From contig NZ_MPOB01000003.1 of the NCBI RefSeq assembly GCF_002148795.1, positions 372,001-436,000 of the forward strand: 64,000 bases of DNA, read 5' to 3'. The DNA comes from Oceanibaculum nanhaiense (GTDB lineage: Bacteria; Pseudomonadota; Alphaproteobacteria; Oceanibaculales; Oceanibaculaceae). Positions 35,701-44,091 of the stretch are shown piece after piece; position 1 is the first letter of the stretch, and each line of letters starts with the position of its first letter. The notes under the pieces are model-generated. The model was given only the letters and a program-made list of their open reading frames with translations, was not told the DNA's origin and ran no database searches. A program made the translations under genes and the position numbers.

Positions 35701-36036
35701 ATGCAGACGCCGGCAGGCTGGCAATTCGCGATGCGGCTGGAGACGCTGACCGATGGCGTGGCAAAGGATGTGCTGATCGCCCGGCAACTCGTGCTGCTGC
35801 TGCGCGAGGGCGGCGAGGTCCTGGCGCTTCAGGGCAGCTGTCCGCACCAGTTCGCCCGGCTGGCGCAGGGCAGTATCGTCAAGGGCTGGATCGAATGCCC
35901 GCACCACCGCGCGCGCTTCCGCCTGAGTGACGGGATTTGCGGTTCCGGTTGGAAATTGCCGCCGCTGAAGCGCTATGCGACGAAGCTGCATGAGGGGGTG
36001 GTCCTGCTGCCCGATCCGCTGGTGCCGTTGCCCTAG
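35701..36036 (+). CDS. Small Rieske [2Fe-2S] protein
   Basis: A 111-residue stand-alone Rieske domain. The cluster ligands are CPH in GSCPHQFARL and CPHH in IECPHHRARF, spaced 15-20 residues apart as required (C-x-H...C-x2-H). No signal peptide and no transmembrane segment, so it is probably a soluble cytoplasmic ferredoxin-like electron carrier. No Rieske oxygenase large subunit or reductase is adjacent. Its short divergent gap with the PRTase gene implies shared control. It is convergent with the DUF1116 gene. Confidence 0.85.
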   Translation: MQTPAGWQFAMRLETLTDGVAKDVLIARQLVLLLREGGEVLALQGSCPHQFARLAQGSIVKGWIECPHHRARFRLSDGICGSGWKLPPLKRYATKLHEGVVLLPDPLVPLP

Positions 36037-36047
36037 CCTTCCGGCCC

Positions 36048-37184
36048 CTAGCCTTCAGGCCAGGGCGCCACGCCGCGCCCGACCAGCCCCTCGGTGCCGC
36101 CGGCCCCGACCATGCCCAGCATCACGCCGAGGCAGGCGCGCGGCCTTGCGAGATCAAGCCCCACCCTCAATCCCGGAAATTTCAGCGCCGGATGCGGGCC
36201 GATGAAGGCGTCATGCGCGGCTTCCGTGAAATAGGCATCGTCCACATGCCCTTTCAGCCCAGCAAGGTCGGGCGCGAAGCGCAGGCAGGCGGCCCCGAAG
36301 CCGGCCGCATCGATGACCGCGCTGTCGCCGATGGCCGGCAGGGCGGCGGCCTTGTCCTGCATCTTCGGGCCGATCGGGCGACTGGCTGGCCGCACGATCC
36401 AGCGTTCCGGCTCCGCCGCCAGCTTGTAGCCATGATCGATACCGTTGCCGCCGCTGGCCACCACCATGGTGCTGCCGGGCACGCCCGCGCCCGCGCCGAT
36501 CATCAGCGCTGCCGCCGCCATGATGACGTTCAGCACGAACTGGTTGGCCTGGGTGAGATACTGTTCGCTTTCAGGTGCCAGATGAGCGCCGAAGAACCCC
36601 CGCACCGCTGCCTGCGCGGCGCTGACCCTTCCATGCAGATCGTCGCCGCCGGACAGGCCCGCCGCCAGCACCGGCAGTAGCGGGGCCGGCTTCAGGTTGG
36701 CGGCCAGATCGGCGCCGATGCCGCCGGTCAGGCCGCGCAGCAGCGCCAGCCCGCCCTCGCGCCCGGTGCCGAAGCGCAGGCAGTCCGGCAGCGGCCCGTC
36801 ATTCAGCGGCGACAGGCGCAGCGCCCTTGGGTTCTTCGCATCGGAGACGGCGAGGCAGTACATCGACGGCCCGACGACGAAGGCCAGCGGCGTAACCAGG
36901 CCGATATCCTGCGCCGGGGCCAGCGCCACCTGGCCCTGCTCCAGCGCCGCTTTGGCGCCGGCCACCGACTCCGCCCAGCCTTCATGCCGGATGGCGGCAA
37001 GGACGCTGTTCAGCACCGGGGCCGGCAGCGCCTTGCCGGACGCGAAGGGCGGTCCGGCATGAAACAGGGTCTTCGGCGGCAGGTCCGAGACCAGATCGCG
37101 CAAGGGGGCGATGCGGGACAGCACCGGTTCGACGGCCAGCAGCCTTTCGTAGGATTGTTGGGTCGCGGGGGACGAGCCGGTCAC
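36048..37184 (-). CDS. DUF1116 protein, AllG (YlbE)-like
   Basis: A 378-residue protein that I assign to DUF1116 from its overall pattern, including the glycine-rich VVASGGNGIDHGYKLA and the long Ala-rich helix before it. AllG is a subunit of oxamate carbamoyltransferase (AllFGH) in anaerobic allantoin use. The partners AllF (FdrA) and AllH (DUF2877) are absent here, so the activity must be different or the partners are elsewhere. Start is GTG at 37182-37184 with GAGAGG upstream. It is the last gene of the hydroxylase-MarR operon. Confidence 0.6.
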   Translation of the reverse strand: MTGSSPATQQSYERLLAVEPVLSRIAPLRDLVSDLPPKTLFHAGPPFASGKALPAPVLNSVLAAIRHEGWAESVAGAKAALEQGQVALAPAQDIGLVTPLAFVVGPSMYCLAVSDAKNPRALRLSPLNDGPLPDCLRFGTGREGGLALLRGLTGGIGADLAANLKPAPLLPVLAAGLSGGDDLHGRVSAAQAAVRGFFGAHLAPESEQYLTQANQFVLNVIMAAAALMIGAGAGVPGSTMVVASGGNGIDHGYKLAAEPERWIVRPASRPIGPKMQDKAAALPAIGDSAVIDAAGFGAACLRFAPDLAGLKGHVDDAYFTEAAHDAFIGPHPALKFPGLRVGLDLARPRACLGVMLGMVGAGGTEGLVGRGVAPWPEG

Positions 37185-37212
37185 ATCAGGCCTCTCGGTT
37201 TGCGGGTTGCAC

Positions 37213-37773
37213 TCAATCGACGACGGAATCTCCAGCGCCGGTGGAATCGGTGCCTGTGGAATCGGTGCTGGTATCCTTGGCCTCGACGATGCGGGTCATC
37301 AGCGTGACGAGTTGCGCCTGTTCCGCCGGCGGCAAATCCTCCAGCGTGCGCAGATGCGCGCGTTCCGCCTTTTCGTCGATGCGGTCGAGCAGGTCGCGGC
37401 CTTCATCGGTCAGGCCGGTCAGCCGCACGCGCCGGTCCTTGGTCGAGATGCGGCGCCGGATCAGCCCGCGCTTGCGCAGCCGTTCCAGAATGTCGGCCAT
37501 GTTGGTCTTGTCGATGGCCACCGCCCTGGCCAGCGTGGTCTGGTCCACCGGGCCGATCTGCGACAGCGCGGAGAGCACCGAATACATGATCGGGGTGATC
37601 TTCTCCTCGCCGCATTCCTGCAGGAACAGCGCGGTGTGGATCTGGTGCAGGCGGCGGATCAGGAATCCCGGCCGGCCTTGCAGCACCCCGCCGCGCCAGC
37701 CCGGTTCCTCGGACGGCGCGGAATTTTTCACAATGGCGGACTCCTCCGTCCGCGCTGTCTTGGCGACAGTCAT
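37213..37773 (-). CDS. MarR family transcriptional regulator
   Basis: A 186-residue winged-helix regulator. The MarR core covers about 50-160: QIGPVDQTTLARAVAIDKTNMADILERLRKRG in part is the recognition helix region, followed by the wing RRISTKDRRVRLTGLTDEG. N- and C-terminal tails (the last rich in Thr/Asp) are extra. It sits inside the hydroxylase operon, 48 bp after the small subunit and 28 bp before DUF1116, so it is probably an autoregulator of the operon responding to its substrate. Confidence 0.9.
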   Translation of the reverse strand: MTVAKTARTEESAIVKNSAPSEEPGWRGGVLQGRPGFLIRRLHQIHTALFLQECGEEKITPIMYSVLSALSQIGPVDQTTLARAVAIDKTNMADILERLRKRGLIRRRISTKDRRVRLTGLTDEGRDLLDRIDEKAERAHLRTLEDLPPAEQAQLVTLMTRIVEAKDTSTDSTGTDSTGAGDSVVD

Positions 37774-37821
37774 GATTTGTCCTGTTCTGAACGTGATCGG
37801 GTCCACACCATCGGTCACGGA

Positions 37822-38958
37822 TCAGCCCAGCCGCAAGAGGCGTTTCAGCGCCGCGACCAAAAGCGCCAGCCCGTTCAGCGCCTGCGGCTGTGCGGGTGCG
37901 GCCTGCCCGCTGGCGCGCGCGGCGATGTTGGCCGCGACATCGGCCAGGATGCGGTCGGCGATCTCCGCCACCAGCGCCGGCCGGCCGAACTGCGCCAGCG
38001 GCCCCTTCAACCGGTAGCGCATGGCGAGAGACAGGCGGGAGGCGGTTTCGCCCTCCGCTTTCAGCGCGAAGTTCAGCGCCCCGTCCAGGCTGGAGCGGCT
38101 GAGCCGGTCGCGGCCGCTGCCGGCCACCGTGCCGGTCTGCGCCGCCGCATCCAGCTTAATCCGCGCCGAGCCTGCGAAGCTGGCCCGCATCGGCCCCAGT
38201 GCGACGACGCAGCGGCCCCGCACGATGTCGTCCTCGACCGGACCGTCCAGCGATGCGCCGGGAATGCAGGCAACCACGGCGGGAATATCGCTCAGCACCG
38301 ACCAGACCTTGCCGGCGGGCGCCGCCAGCGCGATCTCGCGCGTCAGCTCCACCCCGTCCGCCAGTGCTGTCACGTCCAACAGCGGAAGATCGGCAGCGGG
38401 TTCGTCAGCCGGGACCGCTGTGGCCAATATGGAAGAGTTATCCGTTGCCGCCCGGCGCTTGCGCGTCAGGGGCTGAAGTGCAGCCTGCGGCGGATCGTTG
38501 GCCAGCACATCGCGGATCGCCTCGACGATGCCGGCGTAGCCGGTGCAGCGGCAGATATTTCCCGACAGTTCCGCACGAATACGCGTTTCGTCGGCGTCGG
38601 GCAGGCGGCGCACGATGTCATAGGCGGTGGCCAGCATGCCGGGCGTGCAATAGCCGCATTGCAGGCCATGATGCTTGGTGAAGGCGGCGCGCAGCCGCGC
38701 CATCAGCGGATCGGCCTCGAAGCCTTCGATGCTGCGCACATCGGCGCCCTCACACGATGTGGCAAAGGTGATGCAGGAGCGCACCGGCCTTCCATCGACA
38801 TAGAGCGTGCACGCGCCGCACACGCCCTGCTCGCAGCCCAGATGGGTGCCGGTCAGCAGATGATCCTCGCGCAGGAAATCGGCGAGATGGGTGCGCGGCT
38901 CCGCCGGCTTCGTGACGGTTTCGCCATTCAGTGTCAGGGTGATCTCTTGCAGGCTCAT
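37822..38958 (-). CDS. Molybdenum hydroxylase Fe-S subunit fused to a CoxG-like (SRPBCC) domain
   Basis: A 378-residue fusion. Residues 1 to about 160 are the two-[2Fe-2S] small subunit: plant-type ferredoxin ligands in CEQGVCGACTLYVDGRPVRSC (split C-x4-C-x2-C..C), then CGYCTPG and CRCTGY. After an Ala-rich linker, residues about 200-345 form a CoxG/SRPBCC domain (REIALAAPAGKVWSVLSDIPAVVACIPGA in part). CoxG proteins help maturation or membrane docking of CO dehydrogenase. It starts 1 bp after the medium subunit. Confidence 0.88.
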   Translation of the reverse strand: MSLQEITLTLNGETVTKPAEPRTHLADFLREDHLLTGTHLGCEQGVCGACTLYVDGRPVRSCITFATSCEGADVRSIEGFEADPLMARLRAAFTKHHGLQCGYCTPGMLATAYDIVRRLPDADETRIRAELSGNICRCTGYAGIVEAIRDVLANDPPQAALQPLTRKRRAATDNSSILATAVPADEPAADLPLLDVTALADGVELTREIALAAPAGKVWSVLSDIPAVVACIPGASLDGPVEDDIVRGRCVVALGPMRASFAGSARIKLDAAAQTGTVAGSGRDRLSRSSLDGALNFALKAEGETASRLSLAMRYRLKGPLAQFGRPALVAEIADRILADVAANIAARASGQAAPAQPQALNGLALLVAALKRLLRLG

Positions 38959-38959
38959 C

Positions 38960-39763
38960 TTACTCCTCGCCTTTCGCCTGCATCAGGGCGCGGGTCAGCG
39001 CCGTGGCATGCAGCGTCAGTTCCGCTGGCGCGCGGTCGGGCAGTGCCTTGGCCAGCGCCTCGACCGGGCTTACCCGCCCTTCGATCAGCGCCGCCGGATC
39101 GTCCAGCAGCAGCGGCTGGCGGCCCAGCGCGCCGACCGCGCAGCGCAGCCCCAACCCGTTCGGGTCGATCAGCACGGCGGCGCTGGCCTTGGCGAATTCG
39201 CCGACCTGCCGGCAGAATTTCCAGTAGCCCCAGCGTGCCCCCTTCGACGGGCGCGGCAGGATCACCGCCGTCAGCAACTCATCTGGCCGTAAAGCCGTGG
39301 AGAACGGCCCGGTAAGGAAGTCCGCCACCGGCATTTCCCTTACGCCCTCTGGGCCCTGCAACCGCACGGAAACACCCAGCCCGGTCAGCACGATGGGCCA
39401 GTCGGCGGCGGGATCGGCATGGGCAAGGCTGCCGCCGATGGTGCCGCGGTTGCGCACCGCGCGGTGGGCGATGTTCGCCGCCGCCGCACGGAGCCAGCCG
39501 CCGGTCGGGTCCGGCACTTCGCCATCCTCGATCTCGGCATGGGTGATGGCCGCCCCCAGCAGCACGGCATCGGGCGTTTCCTCGACCGCGCGCAGTTCCG
39601 GCAGCAGGGCGATATCGGCCAGATGGCCGGGGCGGGCGAGCCGCAGATTCAGCATCGGCCCCAGCGACTGGTTGCCGGCCATCGGCTTAGCGCCCTCGGC
39701 CAGCAGGGAAACGGTACCGGCGATATCGGCGGCGGAGAGATAGTCGAACCGGGCGGGCTTCAT
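38960..39763 (-). CDS. Molybdenum hydroxylase FAD-binding medium subunit
   Basis: A 267-residue CoxM/CutM-type flavoprotein subunit that passes electrons from the Fe-S centres to FAD and an acceptor. The FAD loops are present as AGNQSLGPMLNLRLARPGHLADI in part (usually AGGQSL) and TIGGSLAHADPAADWP. YDYLSAADIAGT at the N-terminus is typical. Length is near the family norm of 270-290. Its ATG overlaps the large-subunit stop (ATGA) and its stop lies 1 bp before the small subunit, showing strict 1:1:1 expression. Confidence 0.9.
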   Translation of the reverse strand: MKPARFDYLSAADIAGTVSLLAEGAKPMAGNQSLGPMLNLRLARPGHLADIALLPELRAVEETPDAVLLGAAITHAEIEDGEVPDPTGGWLRAAAANIAHRAVRNRGTIGGSLAHADPAADWPIVLTGLGVSVRLQGPEGVREMPVADFLTGPFSTALRPDELLTAVILPRPSKGARWGYWKFCRQVGEFAKASAAVLIDPNGLGLRCAVGALGRQPLLLDDPAALIEGRVSPVEALAKALPDRAPAELTLHATALTRALMQAKGEE

Positions 39764-42126
39764 TCGGCGGCCATCTTCGGCTGGGCCTCGGCCAGCGCGC
39801 GCAGCACGCGTTCCGGCGTCAGCGGAATTTCGTTCACAGCGGCCCCCAGCGGGGCCAGCGCATCATTCACCGCATTGGCGATGGCGGCCGGCGGGCCGAT
39901 GGCGCCACTCTCGCCAATACCCTTCTGGCCGAACCGGCTGATCGGTGATCGCGTTTCCATGTGCAGGATGCGGATCGGCGGGATGTCGGCGGCCACCGGC
40001 AGGTGATAATCCGCCAGGGTGGAGGCCAGCGGCTGGCCGGCGGCATCGAACGGCATCTCCTCGAACAAAGCCGTGCCGATGCCCTGTACCGTGCCGCCAT
40101 AGACCTGGCCGTCCACGATCATCGGGTTCAGCATGGTGCCGGCATCCTCGACGATCACATAGTCCAGCAACTGGATATGGCCGAGCGAAAGGTCGACGCT
40201 GACCACCACCGCATGGCAGGCATAGGAGAAAGTGCCGGTGTCGCGCACCGTCTTGTAGCCCTCGGTCGCCTCCAGCCCACGCGGATCGACATCGTCGGGC
40301 AGCAATTGCGGCTTCTGGTACCAGGTGGCCGCCACCTCCGCGATTGAGATCTGGCTTGATCCGGCGCGGGCAAAACCGTCTGCCAGCACCACCTCCTCCG
40401 GCTTCGCCTGCATCAGATGCGCGGCGATCTTGCGGATGCGTTCGCCCAGCGCGGCGCAGGCCGTGCCGGTAGCACCGCCGGCCATGACCGCGCAGCGCGA
40501 CCCCCAGGTGCCGGTCGAATAGGGCGTGTAGGCGGTATCGCCATGCACCAGCTTCACCTTCGCCGGATCGACGCCGATCTCGCTATTGGCGATCTGCGCC
40601 AGCGTGGTTTCCAGCCCCTGGCCGTGGCTGTGCACGCCGACGCGCAGTTCCAGCCCGCCATCGGGGGTAAGGCGCGCCGTCGCCTGCTCGAAGCCCGGCA
40701 CCATCGGGATGCCCCAGCCGGAATAGACCGAGGTGCCATGCGCCCCCTGCTCGCAGAACAGCGCGAAGCCCAGCCCGATGCGCGTATTGCCGGTGGCCTC
40801 CGCCTGGCGTTTGCGCACAGCGGGAATGTCGATGGCCTCCACCGCGCGGCGTAGCGCCTCGGGATAGTCGCCGCTGTCGAAATGCTTGTTGGTGATGTTG
40901 ATGAAGGGCATCTGGTCGGGCCGCACCAGATTGCGCCGGCGGATTTCCTCCTGGCTGATGCCCAGTTCGCGGGCCAGCCCGTCCAGCGTCAGTTCCAGCG
41001 CAAAGCACACACCGGTGCGCGCCACGCCCCGGAACGGCAGGATCGGCGGCTTGTTGGTCGCCGCCGCCATGGTGGTGCAGCGGAAGCCGCGCATCTGGTA
41101 GGGGCCGGGCAGGATGCTGGGCACCTGCGCCGCCTCCAGGCAGGCCGAGAAGGGGTAGATCGAATAGGCGCCGGAATCGACGATGGCCTTGCAATCGACC
41201 GCCAGCAGCTCGCCATCGGCGGCGGCATAACCGGTGATCTCATAGGAATGTTCGCGGCAATTGGCGTTGCCGGTCAGATGCTCCCTGCGGTCCTCCAGCC
41301 AGCGGATCGGCCGGTCCAGCTTCATCGCCAGATAGCCGGCGCAGACCTCCTCCGCCAGCAATATGCCCTTGTAGCCGAAGCCGCCGCCGACATCCGGCGC
41401 GACGATGCGCACCTGCCCCTGATCGAGGCCCAGACATTCGGCAAGCCCGGTGCGCACCACATGCGGCATCTGCGTCGCGGAATGCAGCGTGAGCATTTCC
41501 AGATTGCGGTCCCAGACCGCCAGCACGCCGCGCCCTTCCAGCGGCGCCATGCATTGCCGGGCGGTGCGGTAGCGCCGCGTGACCACGGCGGCAGCATCCT
41601 TGATCGCCGCCTCGAAACCGATATCGACGGCGGATTCCAGAAAGGCGTTCTTCTCCCAATGCGCGTGCAACAGGGGTGCGTCGGCATCGCACGCCTTCGT
41701 CATGTCGTGGACCGCCGGCAGCTCCTCGAAATCGACCTCGACCAGCTCCGCCAGATCCTCGGCCAGGGCACGGTTCTCGGCCAGGCAGGCGGCGACCGGC
41801 TCGCCAACATGGCGCACCTTGCCCTCGGCCAGGATCGGCTGCACCGATCCGCGAAAGCCGGGCAGGCCGGAATCGGCGCGCATGCCCTTCACGCCGATCA
41901 GGTCGGCAACGGTATAGACGTGTTGCCCGCCCTCGGCCGGTTTGGTGACACCACGAATACGGGCATGTGCCAGCGGGCTGCGCACGAACGCCATCTCCAG
42001 CATGCCGGGCAGCTTCATATCGCCGACAAAGCGGCCCCGCCCACGCAGGAAACGGTCATCCTCCCGCCGCGGCAGGCGCGCGCCGATGCCTTTTCCACTC
42101 TCGTTTTGCCCGGACTCCGTCGCCAT
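39760..42126 (-). CDS. Molybdopterin-binding large subunit, xanthine dehydrogenase/aldehyde oxidase family
   Basis: A 788-residue molybdenum hydroxylase catalytic subunit. RLPRREDDRFLRGRGRFVGD starts the domain; VRIVAPDVGGGFGYKG, GVHSHGQGLETTLAQI and KGIGESGAIGPPAAIANAV carry the cofactor contacts and the catalytic Glu. It lacks the AYRCSFR loop of form I CO dehydrogenase, so it is not assigned as CoxL. Substrate unknown: aldehyde, purine or N-heterocycle are possible. The ATG at 42124-42126 has GAAAGGGGG upstream. First gene of the operon large-medium-small-MarR-DUF1116. Confidence 0.9.
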   Translation of the reverse strand: MATESGQNESGKGIGARLPRREDDRFLRGRGRFVGDMKLPGMLEMAFVRSPLAHARIRGVTKPAEGGQHVYTVADLIGVKGMRADSGLPGFRGSVQPILAEGKVRHVGEPVAACLAENRALAEDLAELVEVDFEELPAVHDMTKACDADAPLLHAHWEKNAFLESAVDIGFEAAIKDAAAVVTRRYRTARQCMAPLEGRGVLAVWDRNLEMLTLHSATQMPHVVRTGLAECLGLDQGQVRIVAPDVGGGFGYKGILLAEEVCAGYLAMKLDRPIRWLEDRREHLTGNANCREHSYEITGYAAADGELLAVDCKAIVDSGAYSIYPFSACLEAAQVPSILPGPYQMRGFRCTTMAAATNKPPILPFRGVARTGVCFALELTLDGLARELGISQEEIRRRNLVRPDQMPFINITNKHFDSGDYPEALRRAVEAIDIPAVRKRQAEATGNTRIGLGFALFCEQGAHGTSVYSGWGIPMVPGFEQATARLTPDGGLELRVGVHSHGQGLETTLAQIANSEIGVDPAKVKLVHGDTAYTPYSTGTWGSRCAVMAGGATGTACAALGERIRKIAAHLMQAKPEEVVLADGFARAGSSQISIAEVAATWYQKPQLLPDDVDPRGLEATEGYKTVRDTGTFSYACHAVVVSVDLSLGHIQLLDYVIVEDAGTMLNPMIVDGQVYGGTVQGIGTALFEEMPFDAAGQPLASTLADYHLPVAADIPPIRILHMETRSPISRFGQKGIGESGAIGPPAAIANAVNDALAPLGAAVNEIPLTPERVLRALAEAQPKMAAE

Positions 42127-42370
42127 CGCGGCCCCCTTTCGGCCCCAATCCAGAATCGATCCATCCGGCCTGGCGCGGCTGTCGCCGTACCCCTGACCCT
42201 CATGCTGCTTCGCCTTGACAGCCCCTTGACAGTTCGAGGCCGCTGGCACAGCTTTTGAGAAAGAGTTTAAGTACAACGATCCGTATTACAACTTTTTTCC
42301 GAAGCGCCGGTGAACTGCCTGTCCGAACACCCCGGACCGCGCTTCGCCCGCAGCCAGCGAGGAGATTTCG
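42127..42370. promoter_or_regulatory. Divergent region of hydroxylase operon and amidohydrolase
   Basis: A 244-bp gap with AT-rich centre. TTGACA occurs twice near 42217-42232. TGGCAC at 42244-42249 looks like a sigma-54 -24 box but its -12 partner is TTGA at 42255-42258 instead of TTGC. ACAAC occurs twice, about 15 bp apart, around 42272-42290. A MarR operator is expected here but no clear dyad was found. Confidence 0.35.
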
Positions 42371-43636
42371 ATGAGCGAGCAGCCGGTGTATGACACGCTG
42401 ATCCTGAACGGCACGGTGATCGACCCCGCCGCCGGCCGCAATGGCCGTTACGATATCGCCGTGCAGGATGGAAAGATCGCCGCCATCGCGCCCGACCTCT
42501 CACAGGCCCGCGCGAAAGAGACGATCAATGCCGCCGGCCTGCTGGTGCTGCCCGGCATGATCGACACCCACGCCCATGTCTATCAGCATGTCACCGGCAA
42601 GTTCGGCCTGAACCCGGACATGGTCGGCGTGCGCTCCGGCGTCACCACGCTGGTCGATCAGGGCGGCCCCAGCTGCATGACCATCGGTGGCTTCCGCAAT
42701 TATGTGTCGGAGCCGGCGGCCAGCCGCGTGCTGTGCTTCATATCCGCCTATCTGGTGGGCGGGCTGGAAGGCCATCTCTACCCGGACCTCTACGGGCCGA
42801 ACGGCGTGAATGTCCAGCATACGGTACGCGTCGCCCGGCAGAATCTGGATCTGGTGAAGGGCATCAAGGCGCATGCCGAGATCGGCGGCCAGTCGCGCTG
42901 GGGGATCGAGGTCATCAAGCTGGGCAAGCAGATTTCCAGCCAGCTCGATTTGCCGCTCTATATCCATCTGGGCCAGCTCTGGCCGACTGCCGAGTCGGCG
43001 CCGATCCCCGACCCGGACGAGCTGATCCGCGAGCTGGTGCCGATCATGGAGCCGGGCGACATCCTGGCCCACCCCTTCACCCGGCATCCCGGCGGCTTCG
43101 TCTCCGATACCGGCGAAGTCCACCCGATCCTGCTGGAGGCGGTCCATAATCGCGGCGTGCGCGTCGATGTCGGCCATGGCTCGCATTTCAGCTTCGCCGC
43201 CGCCCGCAAGGTGCTGGAGGCCGGCGTGGTGCCGTTCACGCTGGGCGCCGACATGCATGGCTATAATGTGCAGGTGCCGAACTCCAACGAGGACAGCGAC
43301 CGCACCGGCAACCCGTTCTTCGGCGTTGCCCCGTTCAACCTGACCATCGCCATGACCGAGCTGCTGCATCTCGGCCTGTCGCTGGAACAGGTGGTGGCGA
43401 TGGTGACGGCGAACCCGGCCACCATGCTGCGCATGGAAGACAGCCTGGGCACGCTGCAGCCGGGCCGCGAGGCCGATATCAGCGTGCTGAAGCTGGAGAG
43501 CGGCCGATTCCTTCTGTCCGACAATACCGGCGAGGAAGTGGTCAGCGAGAAGCTGCTGCGCCCGGTCTTCTGCCTGCGCGCCGGCACGCGCTTCGACGCC
43601 GATTCCTTCTTCGTGCCGGACGCCATCGCGGCGTAG
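42371..43636 (+). CDS. Amidohydrolase/deacetylase family metallohydrolase
   Basis: A 421-residue amidohydrolase-superfamily enzyme. The HxH motif is LPGMIDTHAHVYQHVTG, the carboxylated Lys is probably in LVKGIKAHAEIGG, a metal His is in LPLYIHLGQLWP and the late Asp in FTLGADMHGYNVQ. ATG at 42371 follows GAGGAG. It resembles dihydroorotase-like deacetylases (EF0837/Atu3266 type), some of which deacetylate N-acetyl-amino or hydroxy acids. Divergent from the hydroxylase operon, so it may act on the same pathway. Confidence 0.87.
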   Translation: MSEQPVYDTLILNGTVIDPAAGRNGRYDIAVQDGKIAAIAPDLSQARAKETINAAGLLVLPGMIDTHAHVYQHVTGKFGLNPDMVGVRSGVTTLVDQGGPSCMTIGGFRNYVSEPAASRVLCFISAYLVGGLEGHLYPDLYGPNGVNVQHTVRVARQNLDLVKGIKAHAEIGGQSRWGIEVIKLGKQISSQLDLPLYIHLGQLWPTAESAPIPDPDELIRELVPIMEPGDILAHPFTRHPGGFVSDTGEVHPILLEAVHNRGVRVDVGHGSHFSFAAARKVLEAGVVPFTLGADMHGYNVQVPNSNEDSDRTGNPFFGVAPFNLTIAMTELLHLGLSLEQVVAMVTANPATMLRMEDSLGTLQPGREADISVLKLESGRFLLSDNTGEEVVSEKLLRPVFCLRAGTRFDADSFFVPDAIAA

Positions 43637-43774
43637 AGGGAAAGGCGCCAAGAGCGCTCTTCGCAGATCACCGCCATTTATTTTCAGACGCCAGCCGTCC
43701 CACACTCTCTGTCACCCCCGAGCTTGACCCGGCAATGACAAGGGAACAGCCGGAAGCCAGGCTGACAATCAGGC
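43637..43774. repeat. Intergenic region with decayed palindromic repeat, copy 3
   Basis: Past the amidohydrolase, 43710-43740 reads TGTCACCCCCGAGCTTGACC then CGGCAATGACA, an imperfect copy of the repeats at 5201 and 17313. Nothing else is recognised in this stretch. Confidence 0.6.
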
Positions 43775-43960
43775 AAAAAAATGCCGGCAACCCATTGGAT
43801 TGCCGGCAAGTTGAACAGGGAGGCTTCACGTCTGGGAGACGCGGGTTCCGGAGAACCCTGATGCTGCAACGCAACATCGAAGTGACTAAGATTTATGCTC
43901 TCGCTTGCCGAAATTCCATGCATAAATTCTCACGCCCGTCATGCACCAGTTGCATGACCC
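43775..43960 (-). ncRNA. Candidate small RNA ending in an intrinsic terminator
   Basis: Read on the minus strand, three hairpins follow one another: GGGTTC-TCCG-GAACCC (43858-43843), CGTCT-CCC-AGACG (43841-43829) and TTGCCGGCA-N9-TGCCGGCAA (43808-43782), the last followed by seven Ts (43781-43775). This is the layout of many bacterial sRNAs. The 5' end is unknown; an inverted repeat GTCATGCA-N5-TGCATGAC (43938-43958) may mark the promoter or the first stem. It could also be the 3' UTR and terminator of lysR, which ends at 44092. Confidence 0.5.
43782..43808 (-). terminator. Rho-independent terminator
   Basis: Nine-bp perfect stem TTGCCGGCA/TGCCGGCAA with a 9-nt loop and a T7 tail on the minus strand. 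It terminates either the candidate sRNA or lysR read-through. Confidence 0.85.
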
Positions 43961-44091
43961 TGTCTTAAGTATTGCAAAAACATTAATACGAAATGCTTTG
44001 CATCCGAGGCAGGCGATGCCGCGTCACCAGCATCTGGAAAGCGAAACGGCGGAATCTGCGTTCCGTTCCCGCCCTTTAGCGACTTTTTCGC
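43961..44091. other. Region between candidate sRNA and lysR
   Basis: About 130 bp, AT-rich near 43970-44000 (TTAAGTATTGCAAAAACATT). On the minus strand this includes TATTAAT-like and TACTTA-like hexamers that could be a -10. No gene seen. Confidence 0.3.

Noticed and set aside
39760-42126. Aerobic CO dehydrogenase CoxL
   Set aside because: No AYRCSFR active-site loop of form I; the corresponding region does not match, so only the general hydroxylase family is claimed.
42244-42258. Third sigma-54 promoter upstream of the amidohydrolase
   Set aside because: The -24 TGGCAC is good and the spacing is right, but the -12 element is GA instead of GC, which normally abolishes function.
43684-43923. 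79-codon minus-strand ORF (MHGISASESINLSHF...)
   Set aside because: It runs through three hairpins, an intrinsic terminator and a decayed repeat, and has no convincing RBS or motif. A noncoding reading fits better.
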